64,000 nucleotides of DNA. It comes from Thiomicrorhabdus immobilis (GTDB taxonomy: Bacteria > Pseudomonadota > Gammaproteobacteria > Thiomicrospirales > Thiomicrospiraceae). Within the stretch, counting starts at the first letter, position 1, and the number at the start of each line of letters is the position of its first letter. The notes under the pieces are model-generated. The model saw only the letters and a program-made list of their open reading frames with translations. It did not search any database and was not told the origin of the DNA. The translations under genes and the position numbers were made by a program. Of this stretch, positions 27,708 through 37,646 are shown in pieces. The stretch is from contig NZ_AP024202.1 in NCBI RefSeq assembly GCF_021654855.1, positions 2,170,001 to 2,234,000 on the forward strand, given 5' to 3'.

Positions 27708-28220
27708 ATGGCGAGTAAACTACGCGAATTAATGTTACTTAGGCACGCCAAATCGGACTGGAAAGAGGACGGCTTGGCCGATATTGACCGCCCCTTATCA
27801 GACAAAGGTAAAAAGAACGCTGCAAAATTAGGAAAATGGCTCAATAAACATAATTTGATGCCAGACCTAATTTTGGTTTCCCCGGCCTTAAGGGCTCAAC
27901 AAACCTTAAGACGTATCTGCAATGAATGCTCCGCGACCGCAATCACCGTTGAAGCACTATATTTGGCGGATGTCGCGCAACTCAAACAAGTGTTGGCAGA
28001 AGCTCCCTTTGCCGAACGCATCATGTTGATAGGTCACAATCCTGGACTGGAGTCGCTGTTTAATTTACTGGTTGCAAAACCGGACACTTCTCACGTTCAG
28101 CTTTTTCCAACTTGCGGAATGGCACATTTGATTATGCCTAGCGATTGGAAATCAATCGAACCTATGGATGGAAAATTGCAACAATTCATCACTCCCAAAG
28201 ACATTAAAAACAATCCTTAA
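27708..28220 (+). CDS. sixA: SixA-type phosphohistidine phosphatase
   Basis: 170 residues from the ATG at 27708. A histidine phosphatase fold: L-M-L-L-R-H-A-K-S-D-W at the N-terminus supplies the catalytic R-H, D-R-P-L-S-D-K-G-K follows, then V-S-P-A-L-R-A-Q-Q-T and L-I-G-H-N-P-G with the second His. The R-H-A-K-S and D-R-P-L-x-x-x-G combination marks the SixA subfamily, which removes phosphate from histidine in phosphorelay or PTS-Ntr proteins. The target is not visible here. It is close behind pyrE (63-base gap) and may be co-transcribed. Confidence 0.85.
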   Translation: MASKLRELMLLRHAKSDWKEDGLADIDRPLSDKGKKNAAKLGKWLNKHNLMPDLILVSPALRAQQTLRRICNECSATAITVEALYLADVAQLKQVLAEAPFAERIMLIGHNPGLESLFNLLVAKPDTSHVQLFPTCGMAHLIMPSDWKSIEPMDGKLQQFITPKDIKNNP

Positions 28221-28520
28221 CTGGATAATGATGAAAAAACGGTTTGCGCTGAAATGATTCACTCTCCTAAAGCGCTTTTACCGGCCTGATAAATCAAGCT
28301 TTTTACAATTTATTCAGTGGCTTACAAGCCACTCGATTGAGTCTTTCAAAGCATGAAAAACCGCTTTTTCAAAAGCGAAACTTGCAAGTGGAAACGGTTG
28401 AATAACAAAACACCACATTTTCTATTGTTTAAGCACATATCCCTATGCTTTAATAAATTTACATGTTATATTTTATTCGATAAAGTTTTTTTATTTATAT
28501 ACATATAAAAGGATACTTAC
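28221..28520. other. Structured intergenic region before OmpA-like gene
   Basis: 300 bases with two small hairpins: AGTGGCT/AGCCACT (28316-28333) and CGCTTTT/AAAAGCG (28362-28377). The rest is AT-rich. No ORF. Neither hairpin has a convincing T-tract. It could be an untranslated leader or processing signal for the abundant OmpA-like protein. Confidence 0.4.
28458..28486 (+). promoter_or_regulatory. Candidate sigma70 promoter of OmpA-like gene
   Basis: TTTACA (28458-28463), a 17-base spacer, then TAAAGT (28481-28486), 35 bases before the start codon. The -10 has two mismatches to consensus. Confidence 0.3.
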
Positions 28521-29165
28521 ATGAAAACAAAATTACTTCCTCTTGTTGCTGTTATTTCTCTGGCCGCTGCCGGTTCAGTTCAAGCTCACTCTTCAGTTGA
28601 AGCAAAAGGTGACATTATGGCAGAAGGCACTTCTGCTTATGTTGTAGATTCTTGGGGTCGTATCGTACGTGACAATGAAAACCGTTGTGTACGTTCTATC
28701 GATTGGAGCAAAGATACGGCTATTGCAAAATGTGAAGGTTGGGAAGAACCTAAGCCAGCACCAGTAGTAGCACCAGCTCCTGCGCCAGCTCCAGAACCTG
28801 AGCCAATTGTTGAGAAGCCAGCTCCAGTAGCACCACCTAAATTCATTGCTCACTTCAACTTTGACATGTTCGATATTAAAACAGCGGACATTCCTGAGCT
28901 TAATACTTTCGCTGACTACATGAATCGCGAATGTACCTGTAAAATCGCAATCACAGGTCATACTGACAGCGCTGGTTCAGAAGCCTATAACCAAAAGCTT
29001 TCTCAAGAACGTGCACAAGAAGTGGCCGGCTATCTAGCTAACCACGGTGTGGTTACCGATCGCATGATTGTTACTGGTGCAGGTGAAACCAATCCAGTTG
29101 CAGACAATTCAACTAAAGAAGGTCGTGCTTTAAACCGTCGTGTTGAAGTTGAGATTGTTAAATAA
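28521..29165 (+). CDS. OmpA-like peptidoglycan-binding envelope protein
   Basis: 214 residues with a signal peptide (MKTKLLPLVAVISLAAAGSVQA). A short N-terminal region (about 23-75) has one Cys pair. A Pro/Ala-rich linker (about 76-112) leads to the OmpA C-terminal domain (about 115-214): F-N-F-D-M-F-D-I, I-T-G-H-T-D-S-A-G-S-E-A-Y-N, L-S-Q-E-R-A-Q-E-V, and N-R-R-V-E-V-E-I. There is no beta-barrel, so it probably tethers the envelope to peptidoglycan. The AAAGGAT ribosome site and strong terminator fit high expression. Confidence 0.9.
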   Translation: MKTKLLPLVAVISLAAAGSVQAHSSVEAKGDIMAEGTSAYVVDSWGRIVRDNENRCVRSIDWSKDTAIAKCEGWEEPKPAPVVAPAPAPAPEPEPIVEKPAPVAPPKFIAHFNFDMFDIKTADIPELNTFADYMNRECTCKIAITGHTDSAGSEAYNQKLSQERAQEVAGYLANHGVVTDRMIVTGAGETNPVADNSTKEGRALNRRVEVEIVK

Positions 29166-29195
29166 GGTTAGATCACTCTAAGCTTAATCTCAATT

Positions 29196-29226
29196 CAAAA
29201 ATACCCGCAATAGCGGGTATTTTTTT
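29196..29226 (+). terminator. Rho-independent terminator after OmpA-like gene
   Basis: ATACCCGC (29201-29208) pairs with GCGGGTAT (29213-29220) around AATA, flanked by an A-run and T6. Confidence 0.93.
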
Positions 29227-29298
29227 GGCCATTAATTACCGATCAAAACACGATCGAATAATAATTAACCGTACTTGTGGCAAGTTAAAATTAAAGTT

Positions 29299-30063
29299 TC
29301 AAATCCAGGCTTTGGCGATTAACGAAACACCGACCAGAATCGTAATCACCTCAAAACTGCGTTTCACTAATCGATTCCCTTTAACAATGGCAAAATGCGC
29401 GCCCAAATAACCGCCAATCAACGATCCCAAAATCAGCGCAGGCAACCAATCCCACTGAATCGTACCCAAGACCCCCAAGGTAATGGCACCAGATCCATTC
29501 CAGAATATTCCGACCAGAATCAAGGTATACCCCACAGCTGTTTTATAATCTAAACCAAACCAGCACACTAACCATAAGGTAACAAATAAACCCGTTCCAG
29601 AGGTCAATGAGCCGTTTAAAGCCCCAATAAAAAACAGCATGAATCCGCCGATTACCAGGCCTGGTAAATCACGATGCTGAGATGACTCGAGTTGTCCTAG
29701 CTCAGGTTTAAACCAAGAATACAAACCTAAAGCAAGCGTCAACAAACCTAATAATCCTTGTGATATTTTGTCATCTACCTGCAGAATAATACTTGCACCA
29801 AGCACAACGCCTGGTAAACCCGTCGCCAAAATAAATGCAGAAAACTTCCAGTCAAAGCTTGATGATTTTAAGTGTCTGGCTGTAGCACCCAAACCTAAAA
29901 ATACACTGGCCACCTTATGGGTAGCTAAAGCGGTTCCAAAGGGTAACCCCAAAAACAATAACGCAGGCAACTGCAGTAAACCCGCGCCCCCGCCTGCGAG
30001 AGCCGAAAAGAGGTTAGCCACCAGAGAAATAATAAATAAGATAAGCTGTTCAAATATGTCCAT
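29299..30063 (-). CDS. TauE/SafE-family sulfite/organosulfonate exporter
   Basis: A 254-residue membrane protein with about eight helices. It has the duplicated family motif: G-G-G-A-G-L-L-Q-L-P-A-L at the N-terminus and G-S-L-T-S-G-T-G-L-F in the second half, plus A-T-H-K-V-A-S. The family exports sulfite or sulfonates, plausible in a sulfur oxidiser, though many members have unknown substrates. A palindrome copy falls in the cytoplasmic loop between halves, read as D-L-P-G-L-V-I-G. Confidence 0.82.
   Translation of the reverse strand: MDIFEQLILFIISLVANLFSALAGGGAGLLQLPALLFLGLPFGTALATHKVASVFLGLGATARHLKSSSFDWKFSAFILATGLPGVVLGASIILQVDDKISQGLLGLLTLALGLYSWFKPELGQLESSQHRDLPGLVIGGFMLFFIGALNGSLTSGTGLFVTLWLVCWFGLDYKTAVGYTLILVGIFWNGSGAITLGVLGTIQWDWLPALILGSLIGGYLGAHFAIVKGNRLVKRSFEVITILVGVSLIAKAWI
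29654..29665. repeat. Palindrome ACCAGGCCTGGT, exact copy 5 (in TauE gene)
   Basis: Exact match, extended to 16 bp by TT...AA, read as L-P-G-L-V. Confidence 0.95.
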
Positions 30064-30110
30064 GCGCTTATTGTATGCGACCAGAACAATCTAGGCTGAA
30101 TTTAAGACAT

Positions 30111-30139
30111 AAAAAAACCACTACTATGAGTGGTTTTTT
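30111..30139. terminator. Terminator of mscS (bidirectional)
   Basis: A7-CCACT pairs with AGTGG-T6 around a short loop. It lies past the mscS stop on the minus strand. Confidence 0.85.
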
Positions 30140-30185
30140 AACTAAAACTCTCTAAAAGAGAACGTTTTGTCACTTAACTGGAATA

Positions 30186-30998
30186 CTAAGCTTCCGTTTT
30201 GTGAAGATGAACGTCCATTTGAGGATAAGGAATTGAAATACCTGCATCATCAAAGGCCAGTTTAACCTTTTCATTCATATCCCAAAGTACTTTCCAGTAG
30301 TCACCAGAATTCACCCAAGGACGTACCACAAAGTTCACACTGCTATCGCCTAGTTCAGATAAGGCAACAACCGGCGCTGGGTCTTTAAGGATACGCTCAT
30401 CTTCAGCAACCAGCTTTTCCAGAATGGCTTTAGCTTGACGGATATCATCGTCATAACCGATACCGAACACCATATCCACACGACGAGTGTCACGCGCTGA
30501 GAAGTTGGTAATTGGTCCACCGTAGATTCCACCGTTTGGAACAATCACTTCTTTGTTGTCGCCAGTACGCATGGTTGTGCTGAAGATTTGTACGTTTTCA
30601 ACCACACCAGTTACACCACCCGCTTCAATGAAGTCACCACTTTTGAATGGTTTGAAGATGATGATCATGACACCCGATGCGAAGTTCTGCATAGAACCTT
30701 GTAGAGCTAGACCTATGGCTAAACCCGCTGCCGCAATCAAGGCAACCAATGAAGAGGTATCCACACCCAGTTGATCCAGTGAGGCTATGATTACAAACAA
30801 TAGTAAAACGGCATTAACAATCGAACCTAGGAAATTAACCAACATATCGTCTATTGATCCGGCACGATTAAGTAGTTTTTTAACCAGGTTTACAATGATC
30901 TTAACAACCCATCTACCAATGATGAAAATGGCAAGAGCCATCACAATCTTAATAGCCCATGGCATGGCATATTCATTTAATAAAACATCAAATTCCAT
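30186..30998 (-). CDS. mscS: Small-conductance mechanosensitive channel, MscS family
   Basis: 270 residues, near E. coli MscS (286). Three helices (about 14-34, 55-80, 85-115) are followed by the beta domain. The pore helix has A-A-A-G-L-A-I-G-L-A-L-Q-G-S-M-Q-N-F-A-S-G, then F-K-P-F-K-S-G-D-F-I-E, V-P-N-G-x-I and N-F-S-A-R-D-T-R-R-V. The channel opens under membrane tension to release solutes during osmotic downshock. It lies 37 bases behind argB on the same strand. A much larger MscS-family channel is at 49.8 kb. Confidence 0.93.
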   Translation of the reverse strand: MEFDVLLNEYAMPWAIKIVMALAIFIIGRWVVKIIVNLVKKLLNRAGSIDDMLVNFLGSIVNAVLLLFVIIASLDQLGVDTSSLVALIAAAGLAIGLALQGSMQNFASGVMIIIFKPFKSGDFIEAGGVTGVVENVQIFSTTMRTGDNKEVIVPNGGIYGGPITNFSARDTRRVDMVFGIGYDDDIRQAKAILEKLVAEDERILKDPAPVVALSELGDSSVNFVVRPWVNSGDYWKVLWDMNEKVKLAFDDAGISIPYPQMDVHLHKTEA

Positions 30999-31035
30999 CG
31001 TATCTTCCTATCTATTTTTAAATAAAATCAGACTA

Positions 31036-31962
<927 letters not shown>

Positions 31963-32016
31963 TCATTCAATCTAAAAAGGGCTGAGGCCCTGTTGAAATT
32001 AATCGATAAAGCCTGA

Positions 32017-32502
32017 TTAGTCTCTAAAGTTATTGTATTGTAAAGGCAGTTCTAAATCTTCCATGCCTCTCAACAATTGCATGACCTGCTGTAAATCATC
32101 ACGTTTTTTACCCGTCACACGAATACTGTCACCCTGGTTAGCCGCTTGTACTTTGATTTTAGAATCTTTAATCGCCTTAATGATTTTTTTAGCCAAAGGC
32201 GCATCCAAGCCTTCTTTCATCTCAACCACTTGTTTAGCGGTTTTTAGCTGAATATCGGCATCTTTACGCTCCATACACTTCACATCAATCCCGCGACGAT
32301 TGGCTTTTTGAACCAAAATATCAAACATCTGATCCAATTGAAAATCCGATTGGGTCTTCATGGTCACCGTCGTCCCCTTCAATTCAAACTCAGAATCGGT
32401 TCCCTTGAAGTCATAACGTGTTGTGACTTCCTTGTTAGCTTGGTCTAGAGCGTTTTGTAATTCGTGTTTATCAAGTTCTGAAACAATATCAAAAGAAGGC
32501 AT
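32017..32502 (-). CDS. yajQ: YajQ-family nucleotide-binding protein
   Basis: 161 residues from the ATG at 32502, which has GGAGAG just upstream. The family opening M-P-S-F-D-I-V-S-E-L-D is followed by T-R-Y-D-F-K-G-T and a second ferredoxin-like half with I-K-D-S-K-I-K-V-Q-A-A and Q-G-D-S-I-R-V-T-G-K-K-R-D-D-L-Q. YajQ proteins bind RNA or nucleotides, and some bind c-di-GMP and act with transcription regulators. Given the many c-di-GMP genes here that role is attractive but unproven. A palindrome copy lies 20 bases upstream of the start. Confidence 0.92.
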   Translation of the reverse strand: MPSFDIVSELDKHELQNALDQANKEVTTRYDFKGTDSEFELKGTTVTMKTQSDFQLDQMFDILVQKANRRGIDVKCMERKDADIQLKTAKQVVEMKEGLDAPLAKKIIKAIKDSKIKVQAANQGDSIRVTGKKRDDLQQVMQLLRGMEDLELPLQYNNFRD

Positions 32503-32521
32503 ATTCTCTCCAAATAGATCT

Positions 32522-32533
32522 ACCAGGCCTGGT
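32522..32533. repeat. Palindrome ACCAGGCCTGGT, exact copy 6 (yajQ leader)
   Basis: Exact match, 14-bp with T...A flanks, just upstream of the yajQ ribosome site. Confidence 0.95.
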
Positions 32534-32692
32534 AAGTTTTTAAAATCAAAATAATACCGACATTTTACCACTTGAATGCCAATCAAGAAACGCCCAGTAA
32601 GCGCTTTACACGAAATGCTTATAAATCTAGAGCCACTACGCTTTATAATTCTCTCAATTAAACTCGAAATACCGATATAAAGACTTTATACC

Positions 32693-33952
32693 ATGTCGAA
32701 CAAAACACCTTTCAGCCCGAATATTTCCACCATAGCCTCGGCCATACAGCCTTTTCATGTGATGAAAATTTTAGCCGAAGCCAAAATATTGGAGGCCAGC
32801 GGCAAAGAGGTGATTCACATGGAAATTGGAGAACCGGATTTTGCATCGCTACCTTGTGTACACCAAGCCGCCAATGAAGCCGCAGAACAGGGATTGACCC
32901 ACTACACGCCGACCATGGGCTTGCCGGCTCTACGAGAAAAACTCGCCGATTTTTATGGCGATTTTTACCAGGCAAACGTTAGCCAAAACAACATTATGAT
33001 CACCCCTGGCTCATCCACCGCCTTGCAACTGGTTTTAACCGCGTTATTAAACCCCGGCGACAAAGTCATGCTGGCAGACCCGGCTTACCCTTGTAACCGC
33101 CAATTTGTGAACCTGTTGCATGGCGAACTGCTCGCCATTCCGGTTTCTCATGAAACACAGTACCAGCTTAACCTTGATTTGCTCAAAGCCAATTGGCAAG
33201 CGGGCATTAAAGTGGTGATGGTCGCCTCCCCGGCCAACCCGACCGGCACAATCATCGAGCAAAACGAGTTGCTGGCGATGGCTGAGTTTTTGGCGGAACA
33301 AAACGCCTATTTCATTGTCGATGAAATCTATCAAGGGCTAGTTTATGAAAGACCCGCCGAAAGCATTTTAGGAAACGTGAATCTACCTGAAAACGTCATT
33401 GTGATTAACTCCTTCTCAAAGTTCTTCGGCATGACGGGCTGGCGTTTGGGTTGGTGTGTTTTACCTGAGCATTTAATCAGTGTAATGGATAGACTGGGGC
33501 AAAACCTGTTTCTAGCCGCTCCCACACCATCACAATATGGCGCTTTACGGGTATTGGAGCAAGATGCCTTGCAAGCTTTAGAAGCACGACGAGCCATCTT
33601 TGAACAACGCCGCAACGCACTCATCAACGCGATGCAACAAGCCAGCTTCACCCCCAAACTCATTCCGCAAGGAGCATTCTACCTATATTGGGATGTATCC
33701 GAATATACCGATAACAGCGAACAATTTTGTGCTGACCTGTTACAACAGACGGGAGTGGCCATCACCCCAGGCAGGGATTTTGGCGATTATCAAGCCAAGC
33801 AGCATGTGCGCCTGGCTTATACCACCGATATAGAGAAATTAACCTTGGCCGTACAGAAAATCAGCGGTTTCATCCACCAAAACGCTGATTTTGAAACGGT
33901 TAAATCAAACCTACCAGGCCTGGTAGGTTTTGATATACAAGGTATTATTTAG
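32693..33952 (+). CDS. PLP-dependent class I aminotransferase
   Basis: 419 residues of fold-type I. It has H-M-E-I-G-E-P-D-F near residue 45, [29 protein letters not shown], the PLP lysine in [14 protein letters not shown], and F-Y-L-Y-W-D. This is the aspartate/alanine-type subgroup (AlaT/PatA-like); specificity cannot be told from sequence. The last ~17 residues, from [10 protein letters not shown], come from a palindrome copy near the stop, so the tail looks like an add-on. It overlaps dut by 8 bases tail to tail. Confidence 0.88.
   Translation: MSNKTPFSPNISTIASAIQPFHVMKILAEAKILEASGKEVIHMEIGEPDFASLPCVHQAANEAAEQGLTHYTPTMGLPALREKLADFYGDFYQANVSQNNIMITPGSSTALQLVLTALLNPGDKVMLADPAYPCNRQFVNLLHGELLAIPVSHETQYQLNLDLLKANWQAGIKVVMVASPANPTGTIIEQNELLAMAEFLAEQNAYFIVDEIYQGLVYERPAESILGNVNLPENVIVINSFSKFFGMTGWRLGWCVLPEHLISVMDRLGQNLFLAAPTPSQYGALRVLEQDALQALEARRAIFEQRRNALINAMQQASFTPKLIPQGAFYLYWDVSEYTDNSEQFCADLLQQTGVAITPGRDFGDYQAKQHVRLAYTTDIEKLTLAVQKISGFIHQNADFETVKSNLPGLVGFDIQGII
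33907..33930. terminator. 24-bp perfect palindrome at aminotransferase/dut junction
   Basis: AAACCT, then ACCAGGCCTGGT, then AGGTTT: perfectly self-complementary, inside the last codons of the aminotransferase. As RNA it gives a 10-bp stem with a GGCC loop. T-tracts are short, so terminator activity is plausible but unproven. Confidence 0.5.
33913..33924. repeat. Palindrome ACCAGGCCTGGT, exact copy 7
   Basis: Exact match within the 24-bp palindrome, read as L-P-G-L-V. Confidence 0.95.
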
Positions 33953-34406
33953 TTCCGGTTGAACCAAAACCACCTTGACCACGTTCGGTGGCATCACCAA
34001 ACTCTTGCACTTCGGTAAATACCGGTTGCAATACCGGCACAATCACCATCTGAGCAATACGTTCTCCGACCTCGACGGTATAGGCGGTATCACCACGATT
34101 CCAAACAGACACCATTAACGGCCCTTGGTAATCAGAATCGATCAATCCCACCAGATTCCCCAACACGATTCCGTGTTTATGCCCCAAACCCGAACGTGGT
34201 AATAACATGGCGGCTAACCCAGCATCATCCAAATGAATTGCCATTCCTGTAGGGATTAAAACCGTTTGTCCAGGTTCGATGGTCATATCCTCATCAATAC
34301 AGGCACGTAAATCCAACCCCGCAGAACCTTTGGTACCGTAATGCGGCATCTCGATACTTTTACCTAAACGTTCATCCAGAATTTTGTATTCCACTTGAAT
34401 AGTCAT
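33945..34406 (-). CDS. dut: dUTP diphosphatase
   Basis: A 153-residue trimeric dUTPase. All five motifs are present: [40 protein letters not shown] and the C-terminal [10 protein letters not shown]. The enzyme hydrolyses dUTP to dUMP, keeping uracil out of DNA. dut is usually next to coaBC; here 7 kb separates them. Confidence 0.97.
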   Translation of the reverse strand: MTIQVEYKILDERLGKSIEMPHYGTKGSAGLDLRACIDEDMTIEPGQTVLIPTGMAIHLDDAGLAAMLLPRSGLGHKHGIVLGNLVGLIDSDYQGPLMVSVWNRGDTAYTVEVGERIAQMVIVPVLQPVFTEVQEFGDATERGQGGFGSTGTK

Positions 34407-34512
34407 CTATTACCCTTTTATTTCCGTCTTAAAATTTTAGTTATTCTACAGAAGAGCTCGGCTTTAGTCAGCTTTCAAAACACTTGGGAAGCGCATTAAA
34501 ACGCTACATCCG

Positions 34513-34524
34513 ACCAGGCCAGCT
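34513..34524. repeat. Degenerate palindrome half-copy
   Basis: ACCAGGCCAGCT: the left 8 bases match and the right end is diverged. Upstream of the AGCS gene, with no gene around it. Confidence 0.35.
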
Positions 34525-34688
34525 GGATTTTGCAAATCGTTTTTTAGTCAATCATTTACCGCGATAATGATTGTTATAACGCTAATTTAAGCATTCTTCT
34601 CGACATTTAAGGCGTTTATATGTAATTTACAGAGAATAGAGTATTTGCCACTAAAAAAACAAATGTAAAAACACAAAAAAGGTTATCT

Positions 34689-36023
34689 ATGGAATCGTTA
34701 AATGACATCCTCTCCACCGCAAGTAGCTGGGCTTGGGGACCCGCCATGTTGGTATTGTTATTGGGAACAGGGATTTACCTAACGATTCGTTTACGTTTTT
34801 TACCTTTACGCAACCTATTCTACGCCTTCTCACTTTTATGGAAAGGCCGAACCTCTAAAGAGGAAGGTGACATCACACCTTTTGGCGCCTTGATGACCGC
34901 CATGTCGGCTACGGTAGGAACGGGAAATATCGCTGGCGTTGCCGCCGCCCTCTTCATTGGTGGGCCTGGCGCCATTTTCTGGATGTGGATGACTGCGTTA
35001 GTGGGCATGGCCACCAAATACAGCGAAGCGGTCTTAGCGGTCAAATATCGTGAAGTCGATGATCAAGGTTGCCATGTGGGTGGCCCAATGTATTACATTA
35101 AAAACGGCATGGGCGAAAAGTGGAAACCACTGGCCTTTGCCTTTGCTTTATTTGGCACCATCGCCGCATTCGGTATCGGCAATATGGTGCAAGCGAATGC
35201 GGTCGCAGGTGCGATGCAAAGTGCTTTTGCAGTCAATAACCAGTTAACAGGCCTGGTGCTTATGGTTTTAGTGGGGTTGGTCCTATTTGGAGGCATTCAA
35301 CGAATTGCCCATACCGCCACCGCCTTAGTACCGATTATGGCGGTGTTATACATTGCGGTTTCTCTCTATATCTTAATTGTTCATGCCGATGCGTTACCTG
35401 GGGCGTTCAGCACCATTATCGAAAGCGCCTTTACCGGCAGTGCCGCCGCAGGTGGTTTTGCCGGAGCCAGTATCATCTTGGCGATCCAGTTCGGCGTGGC
35501 TCGAGGCGTATTCTCCAATGAAGCCGGCTTGGGAACCGCCCCGATTGCGCACGCCGCAGCCAAAACCAACAACCCGGTCGAGCAAGGTCATATCGCCATG
35601 CTCGGCACCTTTATCGATACCATCATTCTGTGCACCATGACTGCTTTAGTGATTATGGTGACCGGTGTCTGGCAAAGCGGCGAAACCGGATCACCATTGA
35701 CGGCTTTGGCGTTTAACACGGGTTTAAATTCTGAATTCGGTTCGATTGTGGTGGCGATTGGCTTGGCGGTGTTTGCTTTTACCACTTTAGTGGGCTGGAG
35801 TTATTATGGTGAAAAATGCGCCGAATACATTGCTGGCACCAAAGTCATCACCGGTTATAGGATTCTTTGGGTCATCGCGGTTTTTGCAGGTGCGGCTTTG
35901 TCCGATTACTTCAATACCATATTGATTTTGGCCGATGTACTCAATGCGTTAATGGCCATTCCCAACTTAATCGCCTTATTGGTGCTTTCGCCCATCATCA
36001 TTAAACTAAGCCAATCAAAGTGA
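34689..36023 (+). CDS. Sodium:alanine/glycine symporter (AGCS family)
   Basis: A 444-residue membrane protein with about ten to eleven helices. Family motifs: G-T-G-I-Y-L-T-I-R-L near residue 26, A-L-M-T-A-M-S-A-T-V-G-T-G-N-I-A-G-V-A, A-L-V-G-M-A-T-K-Y-S-E, G-G-P-M-Y-Y-I, and R-G-V-F-S-N-E-A-G-L-G-T-A-P-I-A-H-A-A. It imports alanine, glycine or related amino acids with sodium. A diguanylate cyclase gene follows at 45 bases, then a serine dehydratase at 6 bases, so the three look like one operon concerned with small amino acids. Confidence 0.93.
   Translation: MESLNDILSTASSWAWGPAMLVLLLGTGIYLTIRLRFLPLRNLFYAFSLLWKGRTSKEEGDITPFGALMTAMSATVGTGNIAGVAAALFIGGPGAIFWMWMTALVGMATKYSEAVLAVKYREVDDQGCHVGGPMYYIKNGMGEKWKPLAFAFALFGTIAAFGIGNMVQANAVAGAMQSAFAVNNQLTGLVLMVLVGLVLFGGIQRIAHTATALVPIMAVLYIAVSLYILIVHADALPGAFSTIIESAFTGSAAAGGFAGASIILAIQFGVARGVFSNEAGLGTAPIAHAAAKTNNPVEQGHIAMLGTFIDTIILCTMTALVIMVTGVWQSGETGSPLTALAFNTGLNSEFGSIVVAIGLAVFAFTTLVGWSYYGEKCAEYIAGTKVITGYRILWVIAVFAGAALSDYFNTILILADVLNALMAIPNLIALLVLSPIIIKLSQSK
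35246..35257. repeat. Palindrome near-copy (11/12) in AGCS gene
   Basis: AACAGGCCTGGT, one mismatch, read as L-T-G-L-V. Confidence 0.75.
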
Positions 36024-36068
36024 ATAAGCTTTCATTATAGCCAATAGGCATTTCAAGGAACTTCGTTA

Positions 36069-37640
36069 ATGTATAAACAGATAGATTGCTACCCCTCAAA
36101 CAAACTATTCATACTTTCAAGCGTATTGTTTATTGCATTAATGATTGGCGGGTTTACTTACATTAAAGAAATTAATGAAATTAAATCCCATACCAAGTCC
36201 AGCATTGAAAACCGTGCCAAACAACTGCAAAGCCACATTGGCTTGCTCTTGGCCAACTCCATGGCGCTCAAAAAGGTCTATGAAAATGAATACAAACATT
36301 TCTTAGCACACCATTCTGATGCTCTTTTTGAAGACAAGGACTTTCAGTATTTACCGCAATACAACCTCACCATCTTTACACCCAAAAACACAGAAAGTAG
36401 TCATGGTACAGCGCAAATACTCGGTCCGAAAGCGACCAGCAACATCCAATTACAGGTGGAGCTTAAAACGGCTGAGGCCTTAACTTCGGTTATTGAAGTC
36501 ATCCTGAATGAAATACAATCTACTGTCGCGATTTATTACACCTCTAAACAAGGCTTTTCATACCGAGCACCGCAACATCCTATCGACCAATTTCGATTTA
36601 ACGCTGACCAATATAACAAACCGTTCTGGCGCCAATCGATTCCTGAGAATAATCCGTTAAACAAGCCTGTTTTTTCATTAATAGGCGACAATCATGAACA
36701 TCACAGAAGATTTGGGCTTTCAAATCCAATTATCGTCAACGGTCAATTCCTTGGTGTCATCTCAATCGAGATGACCACCAATGAAATCGATAATTTATTG
36801 TCTATCAACCAAGATTTCGCTGACTCCGTCCTATTAGATAACCACAATAAAATCAGCTATTCGCAGGATTATGAGGCCATTGGAAAAACCCTTGAACCAA
36901 CCAATGGAGGCTCGCTTTCGACATGGCAGAGAACGGACAACGGTTGGCTATATAAAGCGCCAATCATTCCTGGTGAACTCTATATAGCCCATCAATTAAC
37001 CGATGAAAGCATTATGCAAGAGGCAAAAGCAAACTCCCTGCTTTTATGGAGCCTACTTATGCTTGGGGTGATTCTAAGCTTGCTCGTCATGCAACTTTTC
37101 TGTACAGCCAAAAAAAATCGCAATCTAATGCTTGTCGACCCACTGACCTCGCTGTACAACCGCAGAGGATTCCAAATCATCTCCACACCGATTTTCGCCC
37201 ATTTAAAAAGACATCAATCACCATGGGCGTTACTTCTTATTGATATAGATTTTTTTAAAAAGGTCAATGACACCCATGGACACATCATCGGAGATGAAGT
37301 GCTCGTCAAGGTAGCCGATTTCATCCATCAATCCAACCGCGGAGAGTCCATTGTCGGACGCTGGGGTGGTGAAGAGTTTTTGGTACTGCTTCCTGGCACT
37401 CCCCCTCAAGAAGCGATGGAAGCGGCAGAACGCATTCGTAAAAACATTGCCGAGAACTTGCTGATTTCTAATCAAGAACATGTCACCGTTAGCATTGGAA
37501 TCGCCCCTGCAATGGCTGACGATAACTTTGAAAAGACGGTGCATAATGCCGATTTAGCGCTTTATCAGGCTAAACACCAAGGCAGAAACATTTCCATTTT
37601 ATATAACCCAACAGATGCAAAAGCCATTAACCAAGAGTAA
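36069..37640 (+). CDS. Membrane diguanylate cyclase with periplasmic sensor
   Basis: 523 residues. A helix at about 12-31, a periplasmic region (about 32-320) of probable dCache type, a second helix (about 325-345) and GGDEF (about 355-515). The active site is R-W-G-G-E-E-F (433-437), with D-I-D-F-F-K and N-D-T-H-G-H before it, so cyclase activity is expected. I see no R-x-x-D inhibitory site four residues before GGEEF. The gene lies between an amino-acid symporter and sdaA in one operon. Its sensor may read the same amino acids, which is an inference from position. Confidence 0.9.
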   Translation: MYKQIDCYPSNKLFILSSVLFIALMIGGFTYIKEINEIKSHTKSSIENRAKQLQSHIGLLLANSMALKKVYENEYKHFLAHHSDALFEDKDFQYLPQYNLTIFTPKNTESSHGTAQILGPKATSNIQLQVELKTAEALTSVIEVILNEIQSTVAIYYTSKQGFSYRAPQHPIDQFRFNADQYNKPFWRQSIPENNPLNKPVFSLIGDNHEHHRRFGLSNPIIVNGQFLGVISIEMTTNEIDNLLSINQDFADSVLLDNHNKISYSQDYEAIGKTLEPTNGGSLSTWQRTDNGWLYKAPIIPGELYIAHQLTDESIMQEAKANSLLLWSLLMLGVILSLLVMQLFCTAKKNRNLMLVDPLTSLYNRRGFQIISTPIFAHLKRHQSPWALLLIDIDFFKKVNDTHGHIIGDEVLVKVADFIHQSNRGESIVGRWGGEEFLVLLPGTPPQEAMEAAERIRKNIAENLLISNQEHVTVSIGIAPAMADDNFEKTVHNADLALYQAKHQGRNISILYNPTDAKAINQE

Positions 37641-37646
37641 TTACCT

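Noticed and set aside
28316-28377. Small RNA gene in the gap before the OmpA-like protein
   Set aside because: Two short hairpins without a T-tract or promoter of their own are not enough to call an ncRNA.
35246-35257. Palindrome near-copies as proof of the same process in every gene
   Set aside because: PGLV-like codons in membrane helices (as in the AGCS gene) can arise by chance, so the one-mismatch copies are weaker evidence than the exact ones.
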